Notes under the pieces: generated by a model
Told to the model about the DNA's origin: nothing
Databases searched by the model: none
Seen by the model: only the letters and a program-made list of their open reading frames with translations
Assembly: GCA_026874595.1 (NCBI GenBank)
Contig: CM049322.1
Span: 49,577,340-49,641,339, forward strand
Length of the DNA: 64,000 nt
Source: Sipunculus nudus
Taxonomy: Eukaryota; Annelida; Sipuncula; Golfingiida; Sipunculidae
Direction of reading: 5' to 3'
Made by a program: the position numbers and the translations under genes
In this document: positions 47,501 to 59,700 of the stretch, piece after piece
Layout of the letters: each line of letters starts with the position of its first letter
How positions within the stretch are numbered: the stretch's first letter is position 1

Positions 47501-48381
47501 CCTGTGCTTTAAGACTCCCAGCCATAGTCTTCCCCCACAAGGGAGCGCTCTCTCCATCCAGGAGCGAATGGGCGACAGACGAACGTAGAACGAAGGAATG
47601 CTCCCCAGGAACCGAGAAAAACTATTCAAAATACTATAAAATCTTATGCCTGTAGTATTGGTTTCTGCATCTCAAAAATGAAGCCCACGCGAAACGCCGA
47701 AAAATAAAAAATCGTAAGATTTTAATTGAGTGTCCAGTGGCCAGCCACACTGTAACTTTGTGATGCAAAGTTGATTAAGGTTGCTTCAGTAATTATATGC
47801 TATCATTCATGTTCTAGTTTTGCTAACTGTGCCATGTTTGACTCATGTTGAAACCTATAGAGAGTCATGACCCTTGCCCAAGTCCAGCTAGGGACATTCA
47901 TGAACCAGAAACATTGGTCGGGCACGTCGGTATATCTGGATACCAGACAGGCTGATATCGAAGCTGCAGAGAATCAAAATAATGTTGATACTCCATATAA
48001 ACCTAAAGAAACCTAACGGTCAGGTGACAGCCGCATGCTAAAACACCAAAGGGCCTATAATGACCCATGTGATGACAGAGCATTCTATGCAGCTAATCTT
48101 ATGGAATGCTATTCCTCTTGATATCAGATGCAGCAGAACTGTGTTATTAACCAGGTGAAGACTGAAGACATATTAAGTCAGTGAGGATTTCACAGGGATT
48201 AAATGTTAATTCACAGATACAGTTATATCTTGTGGTTCCTGATTTTGATGCTAGACGTTTGATGGGCCACTTTCAGTTCCATTTTATTTACAAGGGGACT
48301 CTTTGCGATAAATGTGTACCAATATTTGAAAAGCAAGTAAAATGGTAAGAATTTTGTGTAATATATATATATATATATATA

Positions 48382-49207
48382 CAGTAGAACGCCTGTATTA
48401 CGGTCACCATTGGGACTGGATGAAAGTGGCCTTAATACAGGAGTAGCCGTTATACAGGACTTGATCAGGATAGGGGGGTTAAAATGTAACACGAAACCAA
48501 GTTCAAATCTTTATTAAAATCAAGAAAATAAACGTATATACAGAGTATTAGTATAATTACTGTTATCAATAATAAAATATTTACAATCACGCCAACCCTA
48601 TTTATAACTATTACCAACAATATATACAAATACAATGTTTTTTTATTCAATTACAAACTTGTATATCAATAATATTTGTACAAATGTTGAGAAGCCCTTT
48701 GTGTCGATCAAAGCATACTAATGTCATTCGTAAAATTAAATGACTAACACCCTGATTAAGATCCGGCTCGCACGACTGGTTCCCAACATACAAGCTGGTG
48801 GGAACACATGCCTTACTATTGTGCATACTAATGAGGCTGAGTAGGGTAGTTCGACGCTTGCTACGTGTCAAACAACTCAGTCACGGTCCAGTGGTTACCT
48901 TAATCCAGGCAATCATTAACAGACAGGTATATGTGAGAGCGGACACTTGTATAATGATATCGAGGTCAGAAGTGGCCGCTCGATTTGTTTAGCCCATGTC
49001 AAGGAGTCACTGTCTCTGACCGGAATTGAGGCGTTTCCCGGCCTGCGGGACCGAGAGACCTAGCCGTAATACGGAATAGAGGAGTGACATTAATTGACAA
49101 CAAAATGATTATGAAATATAACGGTCGATAATTTGGGACCGGAAAATCTGACTGTTATAGACGTATTGACCGTTATTGAGGCGTGGCCGTTAGCAGGCGT
49201 TCTACTG
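48382..49207. mobile_element. Non-autonomous pogo/Tigger-like element, esterase C intron 1
   Basis: 826 bp with inverted ends: CAGTAGAACGCCTGTATTAC at the left and GTTAGCAGGCGTTCTACTG at the right, extended by GGTCAC / GTGGCC. Flanked by TA on both sides, the duplication used by pogo and other Tc1/mariner elements. From established knowledge, CAGTAGAA ends are typical of pogo/Tigger. No transposase frame remains. Confidence 0.65.
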
Positions 49208-49276
49208 TATATATATATTACCTTACTAATGATAATAACATAAATTTAGTAGTTGAGTTTAACTTGAGTAGTAGTA

Positions 49277-49353
49277 GTTATATTATTAATAATAATAATA
49301 ATAATAATAATAATGATAATAATAATAATAATAATAATATAATAATAATAATA
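49277..49353. repeat. (AAT)n microsatellite
   Basis: About 25 AAT/AAC-type triplets, 70 bases after the pogo-like element. Confidence 0.9.
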
Positions 49354-49667
49354 ATTGTTTATGGTGACTGCTTTTATCCAGATCATACATACGCACACAG
49401 AGATAAGTATTATTGCCCATTGCCCTTTGACCCTCTTATCCTCAACGGTGAATCAAAGAGGACACAGACTGGAGTTCAAACTCCGGGGAGCCCTGCCAAG
49501 TCTCAAGCGCCGATTGCGAGTGAGACCCGATAAGCCCATTAACGATATTGTATGACTTTTGTGACGTGTCGCTGTCGGGCACAACCGAGGCACCGCATTT
49601 GATTCAGCGCGACTGTCGGATCAAACTGATCCTGCAAGTTGGATCAACTGCAGGGGAAAAAAATGGA

Positions 49668-49800
49668 CTTCGCAGAATGTTTATTTTGAAGAGAATTGTG
49701 TGCAATAGGTATATGTCGAGAGGTCTCATATTGGAAATTCACTTGAGCGATATTAAGACACATATATATAAATGTCCGACCACTGCTAAGTAGAAACATT
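49668..49800 (+). repeat. Dispersed repeat, copy 1, esterase C intron 1
   Basis: Shares with about 51053-51215 a series of blocks in the same order and orientation: CAGAATRTTT, AGAGAATT, GCAATAGGT, AGAGGTCTCATATT, GCGATATTAA, and ATGTCCGACCACTG. Unknown element type. Confidence 0.6.
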
Positions 49801-50965
49801 GTAGCCATTGAATAGATGTCGGGTTTCTATTAGTTAACACACTTCAAACGTATTAATTTTAGCCCTGTTTTATAACATTCCGTGGATACCAAAAATTTGT
49901 TGTCGCCAATGTTCGGATGACTATTATTTGTAAAAAAAAAAAACTATCAGCCCTCACCCGCTCTGTCATTGATGTTATTATTTTGGTATCATCGCCCAGT
50001 GATCGCCCAGCGCCTTTAGCAACAAAGGTTTGACACACGTAAACACGTTATTTGACGTTTATATTAAAATATTTTGTTCCGATATTGTACACCTAAGATT
50101 GTTCAAACAGTTGCATTAAATTCTTATATGAGGAGAAAATGCTTGGTTGAATGCATGGTCAATTTGTTATCTTGTTTGTCCGTTTATCTGTTTTTTCAGC
50201 GTATAAGACAAAAAATACAACCGTCGTTTAAAAAGATTTTAAAGAGTCATTTGGAGAGATCAAGAGGCACGAAATGTTTAATCTGTTCCTCAGCTAAATG
50301 CTATGGTTATGCAGGCTTATATTTCTTTTCTTGATGTTTGCATTTGTCAGCATTTTTTGTGGCGCCTCGGGAGGAATTTGGTTCGAATTTGGAGCATTAA
50401 CACTAGTTCGTTTTGAGTTAAAGTATTTTTATTTTCGTCGGTGAATTTCACAGACAACAACCTTTAACCTCCCAGGATGTTATTTTGTACTTCAAATCAA
50501 ATTTACAATACATTAATAATTATCGTTAAAACTATTATTTTCCCCAGCCACCTGTACCTAAGACGCCATGGCTGACGCCGAAAGAGACGAAGCGACTTAG
50601 TCCGGCGTGTATACAGTATCGTGGTGTGGGTATGCTGTGGCTCACACCCGGGCTGGGACCGCTACAGTGAAGACTGTCTTCATCTCAACATACACGCTCC
50701 AGCCGTGAGTATACTGAGATATATCTCGATAATAATCTATTATCTCCCTATTGACGCCATATAGTGGTTAAAGGGGCCTATTCACCTGCCTTGTCTATAA
50801 GATTAATGTGATTTCTTGCTGTCTTTGGGTACATATTAATACACTGTAGATAACTGCTGCTAAGAGAGGTTCTGATAATGCCTCGATTACGCAGGTATAA
50901 CCTTGTTTATCTCCAAGCTGTTGGTAAACACGGTAGATGAGCCCTTGTCTACAAACACTGTTTAC

Positions 50966-51265
50966 AAAAAAAAGTCATTTTTATTTTTTCGGACCCCACA
51001 TCATATAAAACCATATTGCCGAGCGATCAGTCACAGGAACAACAGACTACGCAGAATATTTGTTTTGTAGAGAATTATGCGCAATAGGTCTATTTAGAGA
51101 GGTCTCATATTTGGAAGTCATTCACTTTGGCGATATTAAAGTATTAGGACACATGCGGTCACTCTACTTCAGTATTTGCCGTCATAAATGTCCGACCACT
51201 GTTAGGTAAAACCATCATAAAAAATGTCATTATTATTTTTTCGGATCCCCACATCATATAAACTT
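50966..51265 (+). repeat. Dispersed repeat, copy 2, bounded by a local direct duplication
   Basis: The copy of the 49668 repeat (51053-51215) sits between two direct repeats of about 45 bases, at 50966-51010 and 51222-51265, each containing TTATTTTTTCGGA and CCCACATCATATAAA. This lies in esterase C intron 2. Confidence 0.55.
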
Positions 51266-51984
51266 GGAGACTGAAACAAAACGAACAGCCTGTTCGGCGT
51301 ATGGTCGGCGTTTTCTAGCTTTTTGAATGAAAGGTTCAATGGGATTACCTTTAGTTAACAGACATCAGATATCGGAATAGTCCCCTTCAGTGTTGTTCTT
51401 GTATTGAGATTTATGAGCCATTAGAATAATTTGAATATATTAAATAATAGTTATGCTTTTACTAAACCTTTTTGTACCAACTGACAGAATCAGAACGGTG
51501 GGCCGTTTCCCGTTATGGTGTGGATCCATGGCGGCGCCTACCAGAGCTCGGCCAACTTTCAGTACACCGGACACTTTCTGGCCGCACATGACGTAGTTGT
51601 CGTCGTACCCAATTACCGGCAGGGGGCGTTCGGTGAGTGTAAACATTCATATCAATAAAGCTTGGTTTATTTTATGATCATCTAATATGATAAATGTAAT
51701 ATCATGTTTATGTTGGGTCTGGTGAATGTGTTTCCGAGTGTCTTATTTATTAAAGAAGCTTAATTGTATTAGTCTAAATTATAAAAGTTTTAAATAAAAT
51801 TGTGGGTATCTAAGCCTAAACAGATTGGGATTTCGGGCATTGTTTTTCATGAATAAGTGAGTGTGATAATTTTGTCGTTTAACACAAATTCTATATAAAT
51901 ATTTATATAATCAGGAGACAGCATGACAGTAACAGAATTGCATCCCTAAAACGCACATCATACCAAATTAAAATCTCTTCGAAA

Positions 51985-52105
51985 TTTTATTATTTTATTT
52001 TTTTTTTTTAAATATCCGAGTGGCTTGAGCTAAGATCGGTAAATTTCTAGCCTACTGAAATTCAATAAAATAATTTTTGATGCGGGACGAAAATTGACCT
52101 TTTTT
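51985..52105 (-). mobile_element. Fragment of the 'GGTATGG' MITE, copy C, esterase C intron 3
   Basis: Aligns with the right-hand part of the element at 17143-17485: ATATCCGAGTGGCTTGAGCT against ATGTCCGAGCGGCTGAAGCT, and TTTTTGATGCGGG in both. Termini are missing. Confidence 0.6.
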
Positions 52106-52314
52106 AGTCTAATATTTATTTGAATTCCAAGAATTTTTTTTATGGTTGTGTTGAGTATGATGTTTCCGAATACATTGCTTTTGATTATCGTACCATTTTG
52201 TGGTGTGCACAGTAGCATATATTTTCAATGTAAATTTTATGCACTTATTATAAATACAGAACAATGTTTCAAAATAAAAAAAAAAAAACTTAATATTACA
52301 CCATCACATACTAA

Positions 52315-52557
<243 letters not shown>

Positions 52558-53399
52558 TGATACGCCTATTTTGATTATTATTTTTTTAGGGGTGGGATCT
52601 TTTAATACGTTTGAATGAAGATGAATTTAATCTTAATGTCACGTATTAGGTGAAAACCTTTTATTCTTAAGTTAAAATGTTGTATCAGTCATTTTGGCAC
52701 ACTAGCTATGTTTGTGGTAACAGCGCGAATGCATATCTGCGCCGCCTGGTGTTCAAGTTTAGAACAAGAGCTTTTTTCTGTGATGAACTATTAAATGGAT
52801 CATATTTATGTTTGTTGCATTCTACCTTTCTACTTTTTTATTCATCCGTGGATATTATAGAATTAAAACCAGTTTATCTTTGGTTATGTTCTTTGCCCAG
52901 ATGGAACAGCAAATGGCGATGTGGGATCTAATTACACAAATATCCACACATTTTCAAATAACACTTTGAAATTCAAACTTTAAAGTTCAGAAGCAGAAGG
53001 TACTGTTAGACAAGGAAATAAGGAAATAAAGGTCATGGAATGACAAATATCTAAATACATTGGTGTTAACTTAGTTACTGATATACATTAATTAAAATAT
53101 AAAGTTCACCGTGTCCGTAATCATACATCGATAATGTAAAGCCCCAGTCACACTTTGTCCGTGACTAATCGCAGGAATCATATACAGGTTGTCGTGGCGA
53201 CGGACTGTTAATTTTTATCAAAAACAACGTTATGGTCACATTAGGACAATACATATTATAGCGCGAAAATCGAACGACCACTTATGACCACTCGCGTATT
53301 GCCATACAACCAGCCTCAGCCTATCCTTGACAATCTTGCGACTGTAGTCGTGTGGGATTATGAGACGGTCTTACGACTCTCTCTACCTTAAATTTACTG

Positions 53400-54079
53400 C
53401 GGGGGTGGGCAAAATACGGCCCGCGAAGTAAACTGATGCGGCCCGTATAAAAGCCCTTGTGCGGTGCGTAACATTCTCGCATTGAATAATGTATTAACTG
53501 TTTTAAACTTTAAGAACAAGATCAGATTGATACATAATCCGTTTTCCTTTAATTCTAAAGACCCTCAACTGATCCCCGGTAGTAAGTAATTGACCAGCAA
53601 GCAGAGAAGGCCCTGAAGCAGAGTGTTTTACATCTTAAAGTACAGAGCAATTAGGCAATTTGTTAAAATTTCAAGAATTCTTTGTTTCGTTTAACGTTTA
53701 TTTTAAACAGATCAGTCATGTGTAAATATTAACAAGAACGGGCCATATCAGCAAACTTACATTTGCACTCTGCTATGAGTATATTATTACATGAACTTTG
53801 GATCCTAATGCTAACACCTTTTACAAGATTGTGTGCAATTGTGTATATTCAGTTAAAATCTCGAGAAACTGTTTTGTATAATCTATGAAGCAGCACACCA
53901 TAAATTCATTCTTATTAATAATATTTTTGTGTGTCAAATAAAGAGATAATCGAATTATTGTGTTTCTATGTAAAAAAAAATGATATTTTAAAATCAGATT
54001 TAGCTCTTTATCAATGCTGCTCACCTGAAACCTTACTGGTTTTCTATGTGCCCCTTGAAGGAGAGTTTGCCCATCCCTG
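53400..54079. mobile_element. hAT-like element nested in the outer element
   Basis: Starts CGGGGGTGGGCAAAATACGG, then CCCGCG, and ends GAGTTTGCCCATCCCTG, which are imperfect inverted ends of a type known from hAT transposons (CAGGGGTGGGCAA...). No transposase frame survives. Flanking octamers match only partly. Confidence 0.6.
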
Positions 54080-54093
54080 CCTTATGGCCTATC

Positions 54094-54148
54094 CAGTGGC
54101 GTCAATTTTTCTTCCAGGGTGGGGGGGGGGGGGGGTGACTTTGTATAT

Positions 54149-54197
<49 letters not shown>

Positions 54198-54226
54198 CCC
54201 TTTTCAGCTTGTCTGAGTGACATATT

Positions 54227-54274
<48 letters not shown>

Positions 54275-54549
54275 CTAATTATATATAATTATTATATATA
54301 CGTAATATTTTAAATAATTATAATGTTTTAGAAAATAAGTTATTTTGTGAATTCTAAGCAAGGTTTAGATATTACATTATTTAGTAAATAGATCCAACGT
54401 CTTTAATTCTATTTATTAATATATTTTATGTGCAATATTATAATATTATTCTCAGAAAAGTGGGGGGATGATTACATTGACCATCCCCCCCCTTGCCAAA
54501 AAGTGGGGGGTATATATACCCCCCATCCCCCCCTATATTGACGCCCCTG
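54094..54549. mobile_element. hAT-type MITE with perfect 8-bp target-site duplication
   Basis: Starts CAGTGGCGTCAATTTTT and ends TATATTGACGCCCCTG. It is flanked by GGCCTATC on both sides (54086-54093 and 54550-54557), the 8-bp duplication expected of hAT elements. Internal sequence is G runs, (CA)n, (TA)n and C runs. In esterase C intron 4. Confidence 0.85.
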
Positions 54550-55849
54550 GGCCTATCGCTGGTCGCATCGTCATATTTTAGATGGCGATGGTATAAGACC
54601 GTTGTAAGACCGCCACCTAACTAACGGCTTTGACCTTACCCACGACCACACTGAAGTCGCAGCGAGTTTTTTTTTTTTTTGTAGGATTAAATATCTCTTA
54701 ACCAGCGATATCGCGGTCGCCAGTGACTTGTTTTGTGACCTTTTTTACGATCACGTTTGACTTCCGCGATTGCAGGTCATATCTTACCTTTACGGTCATA
54801 TTTCCTCAGTGTGGCTGAGCCTTAAGGGAATAAATCATTGAAATTTTCCGTGACAGGACTGTTTCATCAAGTGATCACTCAGAGCGGGTCAGACCTAGCT
54901 CCGTGGGCGGTCAACACGCCACCGTCAAGGCCGGAGAAATACACACAGGAAGTGGCCCGTCAGCTTCATTGTCCAACTTCCGGAAGTAAGGCGATGATGG
55001 ACTGTCTTCGAACACGTGACACCTGGGACTTACAAAATGCGAATTTCAACTGCACGGTGAGTCAGCTGCTGATACCTGCTCCTCAACGCAGAGCCCTGCA
55101 TGTTATTTCCAGAACATAACATGAGTAATTTTATGTTAAACGACTGGAGCCATTATCCGAACGAAATCCCTGTCCCCGAGCTTTTCGTACAAACGACGAT
55201 CAGCGGTATGTATGGTAATATATTCTTTCAGTTTCCAGTGATTGCTCATAACCAGGAAAGGTTATTGACATAGAAACAGCAAATAAAAAAACTTTTTAGT
55301 ATTAGAATCCTCAGGTATATAATTATATTAGTTTTCAATCTGGAGTACAAATTCCTAAAAACTAACATTTCTTTTAATACATTTTTGTCCAGCAGAAACT
55401 ATGTTTTTCTCATCATAAGAATATACAGAAAATACATGGATCTAAACTAACAGATGGTTTAACATTTTACACAGCCTGGTTTCATCTGCCTCGGTTTTGC
55501 GCCGGTAGTTGATGGCACCTTCCTTCCGGACACTCCCATCAACCTCCGCGCGGCCGGAAGATTTGCGAAGGTTCCCATGATCTCCGGAACCACCACGGAA
55601 GACGGGTCACTGTACACTTTAGTCTGTGAGTAACCTGTCTGCTGGAAATATTAACTTTCAATCCAATGCATCATCATTTTGAAAAATAAGACATCTAATC
55701 AGCCAAGATAAAACTATCTAGATTTTCTTTTCGACACTTCCGTTCCGTTGACTTCGGGGTATTTATATCAGAGCTGCTATACTCCTGACATATACATGTC
55801 AAAGACATATAGATTAAAAAGTTTCATAATTTCTCTAGCTGTTTGAATG

Positions 55850-55893
<44 letters not shown>

Positions 55894-56066
55894 AGTATAT
55901 TATGAAATATAATTATAGTGCAATGTATTTTTTTAAGATTCTCAGCAAGGCCAAGACTTTTTTGTAAATACAACGAAAAGCTGGATACGTTTAAATACTG
56001 CAATAAATATTTAGTCAAAACTCAATTTTATGATAATAGGGGTTGGGCCCGAAAATTATGCAGTTA

Positions 56067-56289
56067 CAGGGGCGGATCCAGGATTTAGGAAAAGGGGGGT
56101 CCAACCCAGGAGGACAAATGAAAACCCTGAAAAAAAGTCCTAAGGTCTGAAAAAGGGGGTTGGGGGGGGGGGTCCAGGCGGCAAAATTTTGTCTGAAGCC
56201 CTTAAAAAAACGTTGTGTTTGATGAAAAGGGGGGGGGGGGGGGGGGTCAGGACCCCCTTGACCCCCCCCCCCCCTTGGATCCGCTTCTG
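56067..56289. mobile_element. GGATCC-TIR family element, copy in esterase C intron 6
   Basis: Starts CAGGGGCGGATCCAGG and ends CCTTGGATCCGCTTCTG, flanked by AGTTA on both sides (56062-56066 and 56290-56294), a 5-bp target-site duplication like that at 4119. It has long G and C runs and is in inverse orientation to the 4119 copy. Confidence 0.75.
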
Positions 56290-56534
56290 AGTTAGGAAGG
56301 AAAAAGGTACGATAAATAATCTCAACCGGAAATTAAACTACATGTATTTTTTTTCTCCATGCAGTGGCACCGGAAGCAGACAATGAAGATGGCGGGTTTA
56401 CTAAGGATCAGTTCGAGGGCGTTTTGAGGAGGCTGGTTAACAACTTCCGGCCCTCGTTCCCCAGCAGAGTACAAGACATATACATGGCCATGCATAACCA
56501 CTATACACCCTGGCCGCATGTAGAACACAAAGAT

Positions 56535-56705
56535 AACAATAGGCAAGCTGTCAATATGGTAGGTGATTGATCACGTGACACAGTAAAACATAAACAAACA
56601 ATACACAATTGGCAGGCCGTCAGTATGGTACGTGATCAGGCTATACAGTAATACATAAACTTGCAAAACACAACAGGTAAGCCGTCAATATGGTAGGCGA
56701 GTGTT
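56535..56705 (+). repeat. Three tandem copies of the exon 7 end and its splice donor, esterase C
   Basis: The true exon end CAAGCTGTCAATATG/GTAGGT (exon ends 56558) is followed by CAGGCCGTCAGTATG/GTACGT (donor after 56627) and TAAGCCGTCAATATG/GTAGGC (donor after 56692). Spacing is 69 and 65 bases. The middle copy matches the extra copy in esterase B, so the duplication predates the B/C split. Confidence 0.8.
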
Positions 56706-59700
56706 CACGTGACAATAAAACGCAACCAAGTTACCACAGTAACTTTACTTGTTATTAAAACACAATCAGCCCAGGCTGCACCTCCTCCCTTTTGGGTAAA
56801 TACCAGCAATGCAAAAACTAGACATATCTTGATAGGGAAATCGAGGGGCTTGGTGACTACAACTCCCTCAGTGACCATAAACTCTGAAAACGGCAACTGT
56901 CAACAAGACGTTCTGAACAGTAAACACAAGTTATATCGGAATCATTTAAAGAGACCTAATCACGTATAAAGTCAGTTGAATTCACACGAAATATAGCAAA
57001 ATATTGCCCTTTAACCGTTGGCTTACTCTTGTTCATGGGTGTTAAAACAAATGGACCAGGCGCGGTCACTGGCGCCAACATACACATAGCGCGAACGGCG
57101 TTTTTGTTGCCTTTTTTTTTCTTTCCAGGCTTACAACCGGTGTTTCGAAACCGAGCACGTTCGTGTTCGGACAATAACATCTGTCAATCAGGATATGCCC
57201 CAACACATTTTGCCCAAAAAAATGTAATACATGTTCGCGCTGGCTGAAACCTCGCGTGTCGCGATGACTCAAGGACCCGATACACCGCGTCTCACTGTGT
57301 AGCGCGTGTAAATGCAGCAGAAACCCCGGACCTATCGCACAAATCAGTCGCGATAGGTTCCACAACGAATTTATATTCGGCCCAAGGACCGTAATATCCA
57401 TCAGCAGAGATAAATGAAAGGAATGTATAATTCTATACAGTATTGCCCCTGGACCAGTCTGGTAAAGCCCAGGGGGCAGTGAGAAATTATTCAATGCTGG
57501 ATACATTCCGTGATACACTGCAGTCAATCCAGATCTCCCTCGTTTTACCCGCTGCTTTTTGTAGCAAGATTTTCTGATTATTATACGAAGGTTTTTGAAA
57601 AGGGCCAAGAATCAGACCTTAAAGAGTGTCGCGGGTTTAAAACGTGGAGCTGGATGCACAATGTGATACCACGCTCTCATTGGTCTGACTACATTTCTTG
57701 CTCTGTACCAATCAGAGATTTAGAATGAGTGTAGTGTGTAACCGCTGTACATGTTGGAGTACAGTCATTAGCCACAAAAGCAATTTGTTGCCATATAGAC
57801 ATTTTTTTTCATATAGACGGGTAATATGACCTTTAAGTTGCTACTTCTTCGCTATATTCTCCATCTGTGGAACAGATGAATCTTGACCTGCAATCCTTTA
57901 CACGTTATTAGCATCACTCCATTTAAACCACAGACGGTTTTATTTCAATTAACTTAGGTTGTAGTTGAAAAGTTGAAATTCATCATGCAATAAAGACAGA
58001 TGCACAAAGTATTGATATTATTTAAAATACAACCTTTGAAATATGTGTGATATAAAATGTATGCTAATATTGACGCTGCCGGCACACCATACGTGAAATA
58101 CCATTGAGACTATAGAATAAAATACTGTTCACCTGTACATGTGTAGCGTCTAAGTCAGGAAGGTTTAATTTTCGGAATAATTTCATCTTCGCAAAATATC
58201 GTCAATTTAAAACCCTCGCAAACGAAAAGCCAACCACAGCATATGTGTTCATGTGCAGAGGCAGATCACACAATCTCTTCTGGACAGGTTATAATACCTT
58301 GTATAAGTTTTCTTATATATAGGTTATCTACTCAGCTCTGATATTTATGTGTATTGTAATGGGTGTTAAGCGTTTTATAGCACATATGTTTTACGCTATA
58401 TAAAATTAATTATTATTATCATTATTATCATTAGTATAAATACTATTTGAAATAAAAAATAGATATATAAGCATTTTTTACAGGGATACAACTTCAATGT
58501 GAAAACGACGGAACTACTAAAACCACGAACCGCCCTTGAAACAAAACCCACAAAATTTTAATACTGTGACTGTATGTATTATTATTACAGATCGTCACTG
58601 ACGTTGGGTTCGGCATCGCCAATGACCAGATGATGAAGTTTCAATCCCAGGATAAACCGATGTATCACTTCCTGTTTGGATACAGAAGCATTAACGCATC
58701 TGAAGTGATACCTGAATGGATGGGTAGTTATTGCTTTCATTGTGGTTAGTATCATGGAGGGTAATATCAAAGGAATAATCCATTACATTTTATAATACGT
58801 TATTGATTAAAAAGAATTCTATAGATAGGACAATTTGTTATCCAAACCGGGGACCAGAGTTATCCCCTTGTATAAGGGACCGCTTTTATTCAGGCCCCAC
58901 ACCTAAATGGGAAACCAGTTTCGATTACTGGCAAAACCGTTTCTCTATAGTTTCGCCTTGTGTTTATAAGTGGACGGTTTCGGTTTTAATAGACGATTTA
59001 TGATAACATCGCAAATTATGAAATACGAATAGATGAATTATTGTTGAAAACATTATCAAAAATTAGAGATTCATTGGTGGGCACATTGGGACCTAGTGAG
59101 AGTATTATTAATTGTGACTGGCCAATTTATATTGCAATTATGATGAAAATACACTGTCCTATAATACATCCACGTGTCAAACAGCATGGCCATACAGGAT
59201 ACCTGCGTCTCATCTTTACCTATACAGTGGTAAGGAAGGAAATATTGAATTCAAAACGCTTCCTAAAGACTGTTAATACCTCAATTGTTTATTTAACTCT
59301 AACAGGCATCAAAAGTATCGATTTAGAAAAAAAAATAAATTACACTACTTTTGCCCAATAACGTCATCATACCAGTATAATAATTATCGAGAGGACTTTT
59401 TTGACAAATCCAAAACCATCCCCGCAGATGGTTTCGCATTTTCGCCAAAACGTGAGTGTAAAGTAAACGGTTTCCCGGAACTGAAACAAGTTTCAAATTT
59501 TGAGTGGGTCCTTGTAAGAGAGCAGATTTTCTGTATAAAGCATACGTCAGAGTTTGATTGTAGAGGTACTCGAGTAATCTTTGATAACTTCTAATTATAA
59601 AGGTAATTCAGAGACCATTCAAGAGGTTTCATATGGAAGCTAATAAAGTTAGCTCCATTACTGATCCTTTACTGTAACATGTTCCTCCTGAAAGGAATAC

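Larger units (their letters stand above)
53137..54824. mobile_element. Outer element with CCAGTCACAC-type inverted ends, split by younger insertions
   Basis: The left end TAAAGCCCCAGTCACACT and the inverse of the right end (TTAAGGCTCAGCCACACTGA) are related. Left half 53137-53399 and right half 54550-54824 share short blocks such as CGTGTGG, GTAGTCG and GTCGC. Between them lie two other elements, which explains the unusual overall length. The call of one outer element is inference. Confidence 0.5.

Noticed and set aside
57066..57608. A 180-codon minus-strand frame inside esterase C intron 7
   Set aside because: No motif, no splice support and a composition like the surrounding intron. The length is unusual but not enough on its own. 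Short blocks (for example GATACCACGCTC) recur near 61060, so the area is probably repeat-derived.
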